64,000 nt of DNA from JBBQUN01 sp963698395 (GCA_963698395.1 CAVOQQ010000006.1:1-64000); one strand, 5' to 3'. Positions 53,470-63,509 are shown, counted from the first letter of the stretch. The notes: generated by a model from the letters alone, not told the origin. A program made the numbers and translations.

Positions 53470-55012
53470 TCACGATTCGGCTTTCTTGATGACTTGATCG
53501 CGAAGCTCGCGTTTGATGATCTTGCCGCTGACGGTCTTTGGGAGTTCGTCGAGAAAGAGCACGCGGCGTGGCGTCTTGAACCCTGCGAGATTGCTGCGTG
53601 AGATGGCGATGATCTCCTGCTCCGTTGCGGTGGCGCCGTCTTTGAGCACGACGATGGCAGTGACGAGTTCACCCCACTTCTCGTCGGGGATCCCCACGAC
53701 AGCCGATTCCGATACGGACGGGTGCAGGTACAACACTTCTTCGACTTCTCGGCTGTAGACGTTCTCGCCGCCGCTGATGATCATGTCCTTCATCCGGTCG
53801 ACGATGTAGAAGAACCCCTCCTCATCCGTACGGGCCATGTCGCCGGTGTGGAACCACCCACCCTCGAATGCCTTTGCTGTGCCCTCTTCGTTGCGGAAGT
53901 AGCCCTTCAGCACCTGCTCACCTCGGATCACCATCTCGCCGACCACGCCGGGCGGGCATTCGTTCATCTCCTCATCGACGACCTTCACGTCCGCGAGCAC
54001 CATCGGAGTTCCACATGAAGCGAGCAAGTGCTCATCGCCGGTGATCGCTCGCTCGTGCGCGTGCCTCGGGAATGTGAGGACGTTGCCGCCGAGCTCGGTC
54101 ATGCCGAAGCCTGAGTACACGATCGGACCGAACCGATCGATGGCCACTCGCAGGATCTCGACCGGCATTGCCGCTGCGCCGTAGCCGATACCGGTGAGCG
54201 AGCCGAGGTCGTAGTCGTCGATCTTCGGGTGCTGAAGGATGAAGTTCAGCATCGTGGGCGCCATCGCGGTCCCGGTGATCTGGTGTTTGTCGACCATCTG
54301 CATCCACAGCTCGGGCTCGAACATCGGGTTGAGCACGATCCGGCCGCCACGGAAGTGGGTGACCGGCACGGTGTAGCCCGAGACATGGCAGAGTGGGAAC
54401 GCGACCAGGTTGCGCTCGTCGGGTTGCGGCTCGATATTCGATCACCGAGTTGAGCGCGGCGACGATCAGGTTGCGATGGGTGAGCATCGCGCCTTTGGGG
54501 AAGCCAGTGGTACCACTGGTGTAGAGCAGCCAGGCGGTCGAATCTTCATCGACTTCGATGTCGTGCTGCTCTGTCGAAGCGGATCCCACGAGGTCGGCAT
54601 ACAGAAGGTCAGACCCCCCGGCCACCTCGCCGATGACGACGATGTGCTTGACCGGTGACGACTCGGTGAGAAACGGTCGAAGGGCGTCGAGAAACTTGGC
54701 CTGGATGACCAACACCTTGGCGTCGGCGTTGTTGATGATCCACGCCCATTCCTTGGGGTGGAGGCGGTAGTTCAGAAACGTCAGCGCCATGCCGGCAGCG
54801 GGCACGCCGTAGTACATCTCGACGTACTCGGGAAGGTTCTCAGCAAGGACCGCAACCCGATCGCCGGGTTCGCCCAACTCGAGCATCGAGTTGGCTACCT
54901 GTCGCATCCGATCGCGCAGCTCGCCGAAGGTGATGGTCACCTCGCCAGCGATCACCGCAATCTTGTCCGGCGTTTTGCGCCCGTTCAGGTTGATGATGTC
55001 GCCGAGTAGCAC
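53470..55012 (-). pseudogene. Fatty-acid/acyl-CoA ligase, single frameshift
   Basis: An ANL ligase of about 515 residues. The N-terminal half includes the P-loop WLLYTSGTTGFPKGAMLTHR, and after a one-base shift near 54430 the C-terminal half begins DERNLVAFPLCHVSGYTVPV. It continues VYSGFGMTELGGNVL, WFHTGDMARTDEEGFFYIVD and IISGGENVYSREVEE, with the catalytic lysine in PKTVSGKIIKREL. All ten core motifs can be found, so only one base separates it from a normal gene. It is a recent pseudogene or a sequencing error. Confidence 0.75.
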
Positions 55013-55215
55013 GACGGTCCCCTTCCAGCCGTTTCATCTAGGTCACGTCGGACAGGGAACGACCCTTGGTCGATCCGGCTCGTCGCGAGGTTGAGGACAA
55101 TGACGTGCATCAATGGGTGGGTGTCCTCGGTTTGAGTCGATGGATAGCACATGATGTGCGCCGAGACCCACCATGACGGTCACCACTGTCACCAACGGTC
55201 CATCACGCTGTCCAG

Positions 55216-55231
55216 CTCGTCGTCCGCTCCA
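55216..55231 (+). repeat. 16-bp tRNA-Gly 3'-end match
   Basis: CTCGTCGTCCGCTCCA is identical to the T-stem/acceptor end of the tRNA-Gly-like elements (13805-13820 and the copy-B equivalent), but nothing around it folds as a tRNA. It may be an attachment-site-like scar or a chance match. Confidence 0.45.
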
Positions 55232-55311
55232 AGCCATTCCTGATCAGCCAGATGACGCTCGAGCAGTCAGAACAAAAGGGACGCACGAGCGGAACGGTGC
55301 GATGGGCTCCG

Positions 55312-56463
55312 TCAGGTCACCCGTCGCACCGATGCGCTTTGGATCGCACGCCTCAATTCGCTCACGACCCGATCCTGTTGCGCTTCGGTGAGCGAGCTGC
55401 CAGATGGCAGGCAGATGCCGTGTTCGAACAAGGAATCGGCAACGTCTCCGCCGATCGATTCGTGACCGGCAAAGACCGGCTGCGCGTGCATCGGCTTCCA
55501 GAGCGGACGAGCTTCGATCTGCACATCGAGCAGCTGTTGGCAAACGGCCCCTGGTTGGATGTCCTCGGGCAAGATTCCTGCACAGAGCCACGCATTCGAA
55601 CGATCGGTGACGCCTTGGGGCATCCAATCGAGTTCGGGGAGGACGGCGCGGTAGTTGTCGAGAATTCGTTGGCGGCGTTCGATCTTGCCTTCGAGCTGGT
55701 CGAGTTGTGAATGGCCCAAGGCAGCCAACAAATTCGACATTCGATAGTTGAACCCGATCTCGAGGTGTTCGTAGTGAACGAACCGCTCCCTCGCCTGGGC
55801 GGCTAGGAAACGGGCTCGTTCCACCAGATCGGACGGCCCAACGAGCATGCCGCCACAGGAGGTGGTGATGATCTTGTTTCCGTTGAAGCTGAAGACGCCA
55901 ACGGTGCCGAACGTGCCGGCATGGCACCCACCGGAGATCGATCCGAGCGCTTCTGCTGCATCTTCTACGATCGGTACGTCGTAGCGGCTGCAGATCGGCA
56001 CGATGAGCGAATAGTCGGGAAGGTTGCCGTACAAGTCGACCGGAATGATGGCGGCTGGTAGCCGGTTCATGGCCGCTCGTTCGTGCAGGTAGGTCTCGAG
56101 TCGTTCGGGGTCGAGGCTCCAGGTGTCGGATGCGACGTCGCAGAACACCGGTGTAGCGCCCACGTGGACGACGGCGAAGGCACTGGCGGCGAAGGTGGCG
56201 GTTTGAACGACCACCTCATCGCCCGGCTGCACCCCTACCAGCCGCAGGCCCAACTCCAGGGCGGCTGACCCCGACGAGAGGGCAACAGCGGCCTCTGCCC
56301 CGGTGTAGTCCATGATGGCGGCCTCGAACGGAGCGATCGCCGGACCAGCAGGCGCAATCCAACCACTGTCGAACGCTTCGAGCAGGGCCGCACGATCGGG
56401 TGCGGCCACCTCAGGAGGCGACAGGTGAATCCATTCCAGAGCGGGCTCACGCTCCGCATTCAT
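55312..56463 (-). CDS. DegT/DnrJ/EryC1-type sugar aminotransferase
   Basis: A 383-residue PLP enzyme: IHLSPPEVAAPDRAALLEAF, VALSSGSAALELGLRLVGVQ, AIIPVDLYGNLPDYSLIVPI, VEDAAEALGSISGG (the PLP-nitrogen Asp) and the Schiff-base lysine in GVFSFNGNKIITTSCGGML. Such enzymes make amino-deoxy sugar nucleotides for O-antigen, S-layer or exopolysaccharide glycans. It is divergent from the FAD/NAD(P)-binding gene and leads a glycan-like gene group. Confidence 0.85.
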   Translation of the reverse strand: MNAEREPALEWIHLSPPEVAAPDRAALLEAFDSGWIAPAGPAIAPFEAAIMDYTGAEAAVALSSGSAALELGLRLVGVQPGDEVVVQTATFAASAFAVVHVGATPVFCDVASDTWSLDPERLETYLHERAAMNRLPAAIIPVDLYGNLPDYSLIVPICSRYDVPIVEDAAEALGSISGGCHAGTFGTVGVFSFNGNKIITTSCGGMLVGPSDLVERARFLAAQARERFVHYEHLEIGFNYRMSNLLAALGHSQLDQLEGKIERRQRILDNYRAVLPELDWMPQGVTDRSNAWLCAGILPEDIQPGAVCQQLLDVQIEARPLWKPMHAQPVFAGHESIGGDVADSLFEHGICLPSGSSLTEAQQDRVVSELRRAIQSASVRRVT

Positions 56464-56660
56464 GTCGACATACGGTCCGTCACGTTGGTTACCATCGACA
56501 CCTACGGCGTTGGGGCGGGAGCAGCCGATGGCGAGCCTACAGCGTGTCTCCGGCTGCTCCTGAGTAGATTCCTACACGCCAGGTTGTTTCACTGATCTCG
56601 ACGGTCTCAGTCCGTCGATGTGACGACATGGCTCCACAGCCCACGGAGGGAGTTCGGCCG

Positions 56661-58274
56661 ATGACAGGATCAGAATCTTGGCCCGCGGCCCCACCGGGCC
56701 CCAGGCCCGAGGCCCGGACCGACTACGACCTGGTGTTCGTGGGGTCGGGGATCTCCAGTACGTTCACGTTGCTGGGGCTACTCGACCGGCTCGAGGTCGA
56801 GCCCCCAGGCGAACCCGTGCGGGTGGCCATCGTCGAGCAGTCGGGAGAGTTCTTCACCGGTGTTCCCTATGGTGACCGCTCGGGCAGTCTGGCCCTGATC
56901 ATCACCCCGCTTGGCGAGTTCCTGCCCCAGGATCAACGCGAGCCCTTCTTCGCCTGGCTCGCCGAGAACCGCCACTGGCTGATCGAAGACACCCGCAAGG
57001 AGGCTGGTCCGCGGTCGGCGGCCTGGTTCGATCAGCTCCTGTTGCCGGTGAACCCCGAGGCGTGGGACCCGCTCTACGTCCCTCGCCGCTTCTTCGGTTT
57101 CTACCTCGCCGAGCGGGCCGAGCGAGCGATCGACCGCGCTCGCCGCCTGCGGCTGGCCCACTGCGATCTCATCGAAGGTGAAGTCGTCGCTATCGAGCGG
57201 AGCGCGAAACACCAGCGTGTCGTCATGGCCGATCGCCGTTGCCTGGAGACCAGCCGAGTGGTGTTGTCGACCGGCTCCACTCCCACCAAGCCACTGGCTG
57301 TCCCAGCGGTCCCTCCTGGTTCGTATCTCGTCGACGACCTCTACCAGCCGTCGCTCGGTCACCACCTCGAGCGGATTCGGGCCCTGGCGGCAAGCCAGCC
57401 GTTGCGAGCGGTCGTGATCGGGGCCAATGCCAGCGCACTGGAGATCATCTACAAGCTCACCGACGATCCGGTGATCGCGTCGCAGCTGACCCATGTCAGT
57501 GTGCTCTCGCGTCGGGGTGCCTTTCCCGATCCGTTCGCAGCGCCAGCTGTTGTCCCGGTTTTTTGCGCAGCCGCCACCGAGGCACTCGCCGAACGCCAGG
57601 TGGTCACTGCTGACCAGTTGGCTGACGCCATCGCGGCCGATCTCGATCGCGCCGAGGCCAATGGCATCCCGGTGAGTGTCACCTTCCGGTCGATGTCGAC
57701 GTTGGTCGGCCAGATCCTGCCCATGCTCGACCCCGACGAGAAGCTGTCGTTTGCCTGCCACTTCGGCGTCGAGATCGGCCGCCGTCAGCGGAGGGCCGGC
57801 CCCCAGTATCTGGGAGCGGCGAGCGACCTGATCGAGGCCGGTCGCCTGTCTCTCCTCGCCGGTTCCTTCTCGGGGCTCGAAACCGGCGAGGACGGGCTGC
57901 ACTTCCGCTTCCAGCCAACCGATCTCGAGCAAGAGTGCCGGTCGGATGGGCCGGTGAACCTCGTTGTGAACTGCGGCGGGGGAGCCAGCTTCGGCCGGGA
58001 TCCGCTCCCGCCGTTGCTCACCGGCCTCGCCGCCACGACACCCGACCTGATCAATGGATCACAGCGTGGGCTACGGGTGGACGACACCTTCGAGACCCAG
58101 CCGGGTGTGCACGTGATCGGTCCCATGCTGGCCGGCAACGTGATCGGTGACCGTGCGGTCTGGCACGTCGAGCACTGCGGCCGAATCGCCGGTTTCGCCG
58201 ACGAGCTGGCCGGCGTCCTCCATCAGGCCCTGGTGTCAACGGAATCCGGCTCACTCCCGGGTGTCGGCTCCTGA
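56661..58274 (+). CDS. FAD/NAD(P)-binding protein of unusual type
   Basis: A 537-residue protein. A Rossmann start (DYDLVFVGSGISSTFTLLGL) is followed by VRVAIVEQSGEFFTGVPYGD and a second dinucleotide-binding strand, LRAVVIGANASALEIIYKL. The C-terminal region ends in a FAD-contact segment (GVHVIGPMLAGNVIGDRAVW). The pattern matches the FAD-NAD(P)-binding family (NAD_binding_9-like) with no assigned reaction. I chose the ATG at 56661 because GGAGGGAG lies eight bases upstream. The flippase gene follows after three bases, suggesting a role in modifying a glycan or lipid precursor. Confidence 0.7.
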   Translation: MTGSESWPAAPPGPRPEARTDYDLVFVGSGISSTFTLLGLLDRLEVEPPGEPVRVAIVEQSGEFFTGVPYGDRSGSLALIITPLGEFLPQDQREPFFAWLAENRHWLIEDTRKEAGPRSAAWFDQLLLPVNPEAWDPLYVPRRFFGFYLAERAERAIDRARRLRLAHCDLIEGEVVAIERSAKHQRVVMADRRCLETSRVVLSTGSTPTKPLAVPAVPPGSYLVDDLYQPSLGHHLERIRALAASQPLRAVVIGANASALEIIYKLTDDPVIASQLTHVSVLSRRGAFPDPFAAPAVVPVFCAAATEALAERQVVTADQLADAIAADLDRAEANGIPVSVTFRSMSTLVGQILPMLDPDEKLSFACHFGVEIGRRQRRAGPQYLGAASDLIEAGRLSLLAGSFSGLETGEDGLHFRFQPTDLEQECRSDGPVNLVVNCGGGASFGRDPLPPLLTGLAATTPDLINGSQRGLRVDDTFETQPGVHVIGPMLAGNVIGDRAVWHVEHCGRIAGFADELAGVLHQALVSTESGSLPGVGS

Positions 58275-58277
58275 TTC

Positions 58278-59603
58278 ATGCAAGACGGCTCGCAAGCACC
58301 GGATCGTGGCCGAGCGAGAGGGTCCACTCCGCCACACGACGATGAAGCATCACCGGTCGACCGGCCCACGTTGGTGAACCAGAGCTCATGGGCCCTGCTC
58401 GCTGAAATCCTGTTGCTGGTGGGGATGGCCGCCTCGTTCATCATCCTGCCGGCACGGTTGACGCCGGCGGAATACGGCATCGTGGGTGGCATCCAAGGCC
58501 TGGTGGCGCCCAGCATGGAGATCGCTCTCCTCGGCGCGCCTGCCCTGTTGATCCGTCGAGTCAGTCATGGAGAACCGGTGCAGTGGGCCTGGTCACGCCT
58601 CAACACCGCCAACGTCTACGGCAGCATCGGCATCACGTTGCTGCTCATTCTGGCCAAGCCATGGCTCCTGGGTCCGGCTCCGCTCCTGCCTTATGCGCTG
58701 TTGGTGCTCGCCAACGGATTCCTGGCGGTCTCCGGGGATCAGCTCTCGCTTCTCCACACCTCCCTCGAGCGGATGGACCGCACGGCCCTCATGCGCGGTC
58801 TGTATGTGGTGCCGCGCCTGGTCGCGCTCTTTCTGTTGTTGCTGCTGCCCGATCCCAGCCTGATGGCATGGTCGGCCTTGTTCACCGCGGCCACGTTCGC
58901 CGGCTTCGTCGCCACCCGGTGGCACGCTCGGCGTGATCACGGCCTCTCCTACCGTGTGGGTTCGCCCCGAACGATGATCGAAGACAGCCGGCAGAGCTAC
59001 GGATTTGCACTGACCGGCATGTCGGACAGTGTGCTCAGCGTGTCGGATCGACCAATCCTGGTGAATTCCGGCCTCGACGATGCTGCCGGTACCTACACCC
59101 TGGGTACCCGATTCGTTTGGTTGGCCATGATGCCCTCGATCGCGCTCGTGAGGGCGGCAACATCGCGGCTGTATGCAGCGGGGAAGGACGGCGTTCGATC
59201 CGCCGGGCGGGTCGCGTTCACGCTGTTGGGTCCCACGGTGCTGATCGGTGTCGCATCGGCGCTGGCCCTGTGGTTCGGTGCCCCGCTGATCGAGCTGATC
59301 GTGAAGTCGTCGTATGCCGACGTCGTGCCGACCGTGCGGTTCTTGGCTCTGATCCCGCTCATCAAGACAGCTCAATACCTGGCGGGAAACGCGCTCGATG
59401 CTTCGCTCTTTCAGTTCTGGCGCTTTCGGCTCACGTTGGCTGCCGCTCTGGTCAATCTCGGTCTGAACGTCATCTTCATTCCCAAGTACTCGTGGAAGGC
59501 CGCGGTTGCCTCCACCGTGCTGGCCGAGACCCTGCTGACCCTGTCGCTCTGGGCCGCGGTCTTCCTGCTGGGACGCCGCGAGCGCCTCGCTGCAGCTCCC
59601 TGA
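58278..59603 (+). CDS. Polysaccharide flippase (Wzx-like)
   Basis: A 441-residue membrane protein with about 12 hydrophobic helices (LLAEILLLVGMAASFIILPA, ITLLLILAKPWLLGPAPLL, LTLAAALVNLGLNVIFIPKY, LTLSLWAAVFLLG). The overall architecture is of the MOP/Wzx oligosaccharide-lipid flippase family. The first 25 residues are polar and the true start may be a little further in. It likely exports the undecaprenyl-linked product of the neighbouring enzymes. Confidence 0.75.
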   Translation: MQDGSQAPDRGRARGSTPPHDDEASPVDRPTLVNQSSWALLAEILLLVGMAASFIILPARLTPAEYGIVGGIQGLVAPSMEIALLGAPALLIRRVSHGEPVQWAWSRLNTANVYGSIGITLLLILAKPWLLGPAPLLPYALLVLANGFLAVSGDQLSLLHTSLERMDRTALMRGLYVVPRLVALFLLLLLPDPSLMAWSALFTAATFAGFVATRWHARRDHGLSYRVGSPRTMIEDSRQSYGFALTGMSDSVLSVSDRPILVNSGLDDAAGTYTLGTRFVWLAMMPSIALVRAATSRLYAAGKDGVRSAGRVAFTLLGPTVLIGVASALALWFGAPLIELIVKSSYADVVPTVRFLALIPLIKTAQYLAGNALDASLFQFWRFRLTLAAALVNLGLNVIFIPKYSWKAAVASTVLAETLLTLSLWAAVFLLGRRERLAAAP

Positions 59604-59607
59604 GGGG

Positions 59608-60738
59608 TCAGAAGTCGGTTGGCTCGGCAGCTGCGACGGCTGCGGGGTCGAGCATCCGGCCCCAGGGGAGGAGCACGGGGATACGGTGCTTCCAAGAGCC
59701 CTCTGCGTAGCCGGCGAGGGTGCCGAGTTGTTCGATGGCCAGGACCTTGCCCTCGGGCCCCTGGAACCAGTTTCGGCCCGTCGCCACCAGCTGACCGGGA
59801 ATCTGGGCAACGCCCCGCAGCTGCCAATAGGCGTAGCGCCACGGATTGATCAACGACCAGTACTTCTTGATCAACAGCGCATGCGACGAGCTGTAACCCA
59901 CACGCTGTCGGTAGATCTGCTGGAGCCCCGAGCGTTGGCGGTAACAGCAGCGCGCTCCGTCTGCCTTCACCAGGTCCGTACCGGAAAGCCAGACTCGTAT
60001 CGAGAAGTCCAAGTCCTCGCAGCCGAGCATGGCGTGGTCGAACCCGGCGACCGAATCGAACAAGCGGGCGGGGAGGGCAACGGTCCCCCCGGTGGCGAAG
60101 GGTACTTCTCCCAGCACCGTGTTGACGGTGGACTTTTGGACCGCACCGCCAACCACGTGGGAAGGCCCGAGGTGTGCGAAGTATCCGGTGTCGAGCACGG
60201 CAAAGGACATCACGTCGGCGTCGGCTTCACGGAGTGCCCGTAGATGCGCAGACAGGTAATCGGGTGTCGGCACGTCGTCGGCGTCGAAGAACAAGATGAA
60301 GGGCGCTTGGGTGTGCGCTCGAGCGACGGAGCGGCCGCGAGCGGCGCCGACGTTCTGACTCATGACGACCAACGCCCCCTGAGGAAGATGGGACTCGATG
60401 AATTCGCGAACGACGCTCGACGTGTTGTCGGTCGATGCGTCGTCGACCACGACGAGTTCCCATTGGTCGAACGGCAGATCTTGCAGCATGAACCCTTGCA
60501 AGGTCTCCTCGACGGTGGCGGCTGCGTTGAACGCCGAAATCAACACCGCAATCTGGGCCGAACCGACCGTTCCGGCCGGGTCGGCGTGTCGCCCCTTGCA
60601 CCGGATCCGTCGATCGAGGACCACCGTGGATTGGGCGGTATCGGCCGCCGCAATGGCTCGCCTCTCTTCGGAGGTCGACCAGGACCGGCTGCGTGCTTTC
60701 ACTTCAGACTCCGTTCCGGTGCTGACGTCGGACCACAC
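59608..60738 (-). CDS. GT2-family glycosyltransferase
   Basis: A 376-residue GT-A glycosyltransferase: IAVLISAFNAAATVEETLQG, WELVVVDDASTDNTSSVVRE, APFILFFDADDVPTPDYLSA (DxD motif) and GFDHAMLGCEDLDFSIRVWL (the ED catalytic region). No membrane helix is evident, so it acts at the inner membrane face on a lipid or glycan acceptor. It is convergent with the flippase, whose stop lies 4 bases away. Confidence 0.85.
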   Translation of the reverse strand: MWSDVSTGTESEVKARSRSWSTSEERRAIAAADTAQSTVVLDRRIRCKGRHADPAGTVGSAQIAVLISAFNAAATVEETLQGFMLQDLPFDQWELVVVDDASTDNTSSVVREFIESHLPQGALVVMSQNVGAARGRSVARAHTQAPFILFFDADDVPTPDYLSAHLRALREADADVMSFAVLDTGYFAHLGPSHVVGGAVQKSTVNTVLGEVPFATGGTVALPARLFDSVAGFDHAMLGCEDLDFSIRVWLSGTDLVKADGARCCYRQRSGLQQIYRQRVGYSSSHALLIKKYWSLINPWRYAYWQLRGVAQIPGQLVATGRNWFQGPEGKVLAIEQLGTLAGYAEGSWKHRIPVLLPWGRMLDPAAVAAAEPTDF

Positions 60739-60823
60739 CGATTCGGTCGTTGGTATGGGGTTGGTGACCGCCGAACACCGCTAAGTTCATGCTGCGAAAA
60801 CTACCGGGGAAAGTCTGACGTCA

Positions 60824-61478
60824 GTGAAGGCCAACTGGGTGAATGGGACAGGCCGAGTCGCGGCGGCCGCAAACCTCGTTTCGATCCTCATCGCCTGCCA
60901 CAACGACGAAACGTTCGTTCGGGACCCCCTCTGCAGCGCACTGGCCAAACCTACGACCCCATCGAGGTGATCTTCGTCGACGACGGATCGAGCGATGAAT
61001 CCTTGGTCGTCGCTCGGCGGGTGGCGCAAGAACACCCGGGCCGCATCACCATCATCAGCCAGGCGAACGGCGGGCAGGTGAACGCAATGCTTGCCGGGCT
61101 ACGAGCATCGCATGGCTCACTGATCGATCAAGCCGCGCTCGTGGCAGCGACGGGTGCCGGGTGGGCTCCCGTGCGTTCGGCAGCAACGATTCCGGCCGAC
61201 GTCGCAATGGCGATCCGACGATCGTTCGCCGAACAACGACCGATCGTGCTCGACGTTCCGATCGACATCTCGCGCCAGGAAACCGAGTACCGAAAGGCTC
61301 CGGTGGTCCTTCCGCTGGAGCGCTCGGTCGGCGTCGATCCCGATGCCCTGGATCGAGCCGTCGGGCTCATCGCATCGGCAGCCGCCCCCTGATTCTGGCC
61401 GGCCGAGGCGCGGTCCTCGCCGATGCCGAAGCGGCCGCCGTCACACTCGCTGAGGCTCTCCAGAACGAAGCCCGATGA
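60824..61478 (+). pseudogene. Chimera: GT2 N-terminus joined to ThDP-enzyme fragment
   Basis: The first third is a glycosyltransferase start (NLVSILIACHNDETFVRD, then in the next frame TYDPIEVIFVDDGSSDESLV and ITIISQANGGQVNAMLAGLR). Around 61120 it changes to an acetolactate-synthase-type segment: SAATIPADVAMAIRRSF, AEQRPIVLDVPIDISRQ and a beginning central domain (LILAGRGAVLADAEAAAVTL, in a shifted frame) ending at the TGA at 61476-61478. Neither half can be functional. It is a product of illegitimate joining. Confidence 0.65.
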
Positions 61479-61510
61479 CGCTCAGGTTCTCGCTTCTGAC
61501 GACAACCCCC
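61450..61510. repeat. Dispersed repeat related to the inverted repeat at 52.3 kb
   Basis: Shares GAGGCTCTCC-type and TGACGCTCAGG(T/C)TCTC words with 52312-52375, about 80% by eye over 45 bases. It overlaps the end of the ThDP fragment and has no full-length inverted partner. Confidence 0.5.
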
Positions 61511-61667
61511 CGGATCCTCGCCCGCTGAGCCTGCGGTCTGTTGGACTCCGATTGCCGTCCCAAGTCCCGTCCCCGGTCAAGCGATCTTGAAACCATCTTT
61601 CTAAAGTCGTAGGGTCCCTCGAATGGCTGGCACGGCTCGCCACCTGCAATTCTCTGGAGATCGATCG

Positions 61668-63509
61668 ATGGACTACCAACCGCCAAGCCGGATTCCCGCT
61701 GTCGATATCGAGCAGCGGCCGAGCGGCGAGCTGGTACTGAGCTGCCCGTACTCGCCGATGCCAACGCCGGCGAACACGGTCGAGGTGTTCGTCCAGCGGG
61801 CGACCGAATTTCCAGACCGCACCGTCGTGGCCGAACGTGACGCCGATGGACAGTGGCAGCATCTTCGCTACGGCGATGCGTTTGAGGGTTGTCGCCGGGT
61901 GGCTCAGTGGCTACTCGACCACGGCGCGTCGGTCGAACGGCCGCTCGTCATTCTGTCGCCGAGCTCCCGGCAGCACTTCCTCATGGCGTGGGGCGCACAG
62001 ATGGCCGGAGTTCCGTACTGTCCGGTCAGTGTTTCCTATTCGACCGTCGTCGGCGCCTTTCCCAAGCTCCGATGGGTTCTGCAGCGAGTCGGTCCGGCCT
62101 TCGTCTATGCCGAGCATCTGCCGCTTCATCAGGAAGCTCTCGACACCGTCGATCCAGAATCCGATCTCGGTGGACTCATGGAAGCAGCCACGATCATCAC
62201 CGGTGATGGTCGAGACGGCACCGTGGGAATCGATGTCGTGCTCGAAACGGAGCCGACCGACGACGTCGATGCGGCTATCGCTGCGATCACCGACGACACC
62301 GTCACCCGTTATATGTTCACCTCGGGTTCGACCGGCATGCCGAAGGGTGTGAAGCAGACCCAGGGCATGCATGTCGCCTTTCTCGGTGCCATTCGAGCCT
62401 TCGACGAGAAACCTCTGGGTGTCGAGGAGGTGCGAGTGCTCGATTGGATGCCCTGGAGTCACACCGGCGCCGGTGTGATGCGCCTCAACTCGGTCATCTT
62501 CGATGGCGGCTCGGTCTACATCGATGCCGGTCGGCCGGTTCCCGGTCAGTTCGATGCCACCATTCGCAACCTCCCCGAGGTGCGGCCGACCACCTACAGC
62601 GGTTCGCCGCTCGGTTGGTCGGTTCTCGTCGATGCACTCGAAGCATCTCCCGAGTTGGCCGAGATGTTCTTTGCGAACGTGACCTCGTTCGCTTTCGGAT
62701 CGGCGGCGATGCCGAGTCCGCTTGCCGCCCGGATCCAACGACTGGCAGTCCGGTACAAGGGTGATCCGGTGCTCCTGACCACCAGTCTGTTGTCGACCGA
62801 GGTCTCTGCCGGGATCATGCGGTGGTGGGCAACCGAGGACCACGACGTCATCGGGTTGCCGGCACCGGGGGCCGACATCAAGTTGCTTCCGGTCGGTGAC
62901 AATCGGTTCGAGATCCGGGCCCGTGGTGCCGGCGTCACCCCCGGCTATGTCAACGACCCCGATGCCACGAAGGCGGCGTTCGACGAAGAGGGCTATTTCC
63001 GAATGGGCGACGCCGTTCGTTTCGCCGATCCTTCGGATCCGAGCCGGGGAATCTGTTTTGCCGGCCGGGTCTCGGAGGACTTCAAGCTGATGTCCGGCAC
63101 GTGGGTCCAGGCTGGATCACTTCGCTCGCAGGTGCTGGCGTCCATTTCGCCGTATGGGCGTGACGCCGTGGTGTGTGGTCTCAACGAAACCGATGTCACG
63201 TTGCTGATCTGGCCGAATCTGGATCAATGCCGGCCATTGGCCGGGAGCGAGCATCCTGCTCGATCCGCTGCGGTGCGGACGGCCATCGCCGCAGGGTTGG
63301 CAGCGCACAACGAGGCGAACCCTGCTTCCTCGACTCGGATTGCCCGCTTCCTGCTTCTCGAGGAACCGCCGGATCCCGGTGCCTACGAGATCACCGACAA
63401 GGGGTACGTGAATCAACGGGCCGTGCAGGACAATCGTGCTGACGAAGTCGCCCGCCTCTATGCCGAGAACCTCGATGCCGATGTCGTCGAGGTGGGAGCG
63501 ATGCCGTGA
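61668..63509 (+). CDS. Feruloyl-CoA-synthetase-like AMP-binding ligase
   Basis: A 613-residue ANL ligase: VEVFVQRATEFPDRTVVAER, YMFTSGSTGMPKGVKQTQGM (P-loop), LDWMPWSHTGAGVMRLNS, FAFGSAAMPSPLAARIQRLA, YFRMGDAVRFADPSDPSRGI and RVSEDFKLMSGTWVQAGSL. The hinge and W-T segment resemble feruloyl/benzoyl-type CoA ligases, and the usual A8/A10 lysine region reads YEITDKGYVNQR. I chose the ATG at 61668, with GGAG eight bases upstream. It probably activates an aromatic or phenylpropanoid acid. Confidence 0.85.
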   Translation: MDYQPPSRIPAVDIEQRPSGELVLSCPYSPMPTPANTVEVFVQRATEFPDRTVVAERDADGQWQHLRYGDAFEGCRRVAQWLLDHGASVERPLVILSPSSRQHFLMAWGAQMAGVPYCPVSVSYSTVVGAFPKLRWVLQRVGPAFVYAEHLPLHQEALDTVDPESDLGGLMEAATIITGDGRDGTVGIDVVLETEPTDDVDAAIAAITDDTVTRYMFTSGSTGMPKGVKQTQGMHVAFLGAIRAFDEKPLGVEEVRVLDWMPWSHTGAGVMRLNSVIFDGGSVYIDAGRPVPGQFDATIRNLPEVRPTTYSGSPLGWSVLVDALEASPELAEMFFANVTSFAFGSAAMPSPLAARIQRLAVRYKGDPVLLTTSLLSTEVSAGIMRWWATEDHDVIGLPAPGADIKLLPVGDNRFEIRARGAGVTPGYVNDPDATKAAFDEEGYFRMGDAVRFADPSDPSRGICFAGRVSEDFKLMSGTWVQAGSLRSQVLASISPYGRDAVVCGLNETDVTLLIWPNLDQCRPLAGSEHPARSAAVRTAIAAGLAAHNEANPASSTRIARFLLLEEPPDPGAYEITDKGYVNQRAVQDNRADEVARLYAENLDADVVEVGAMP

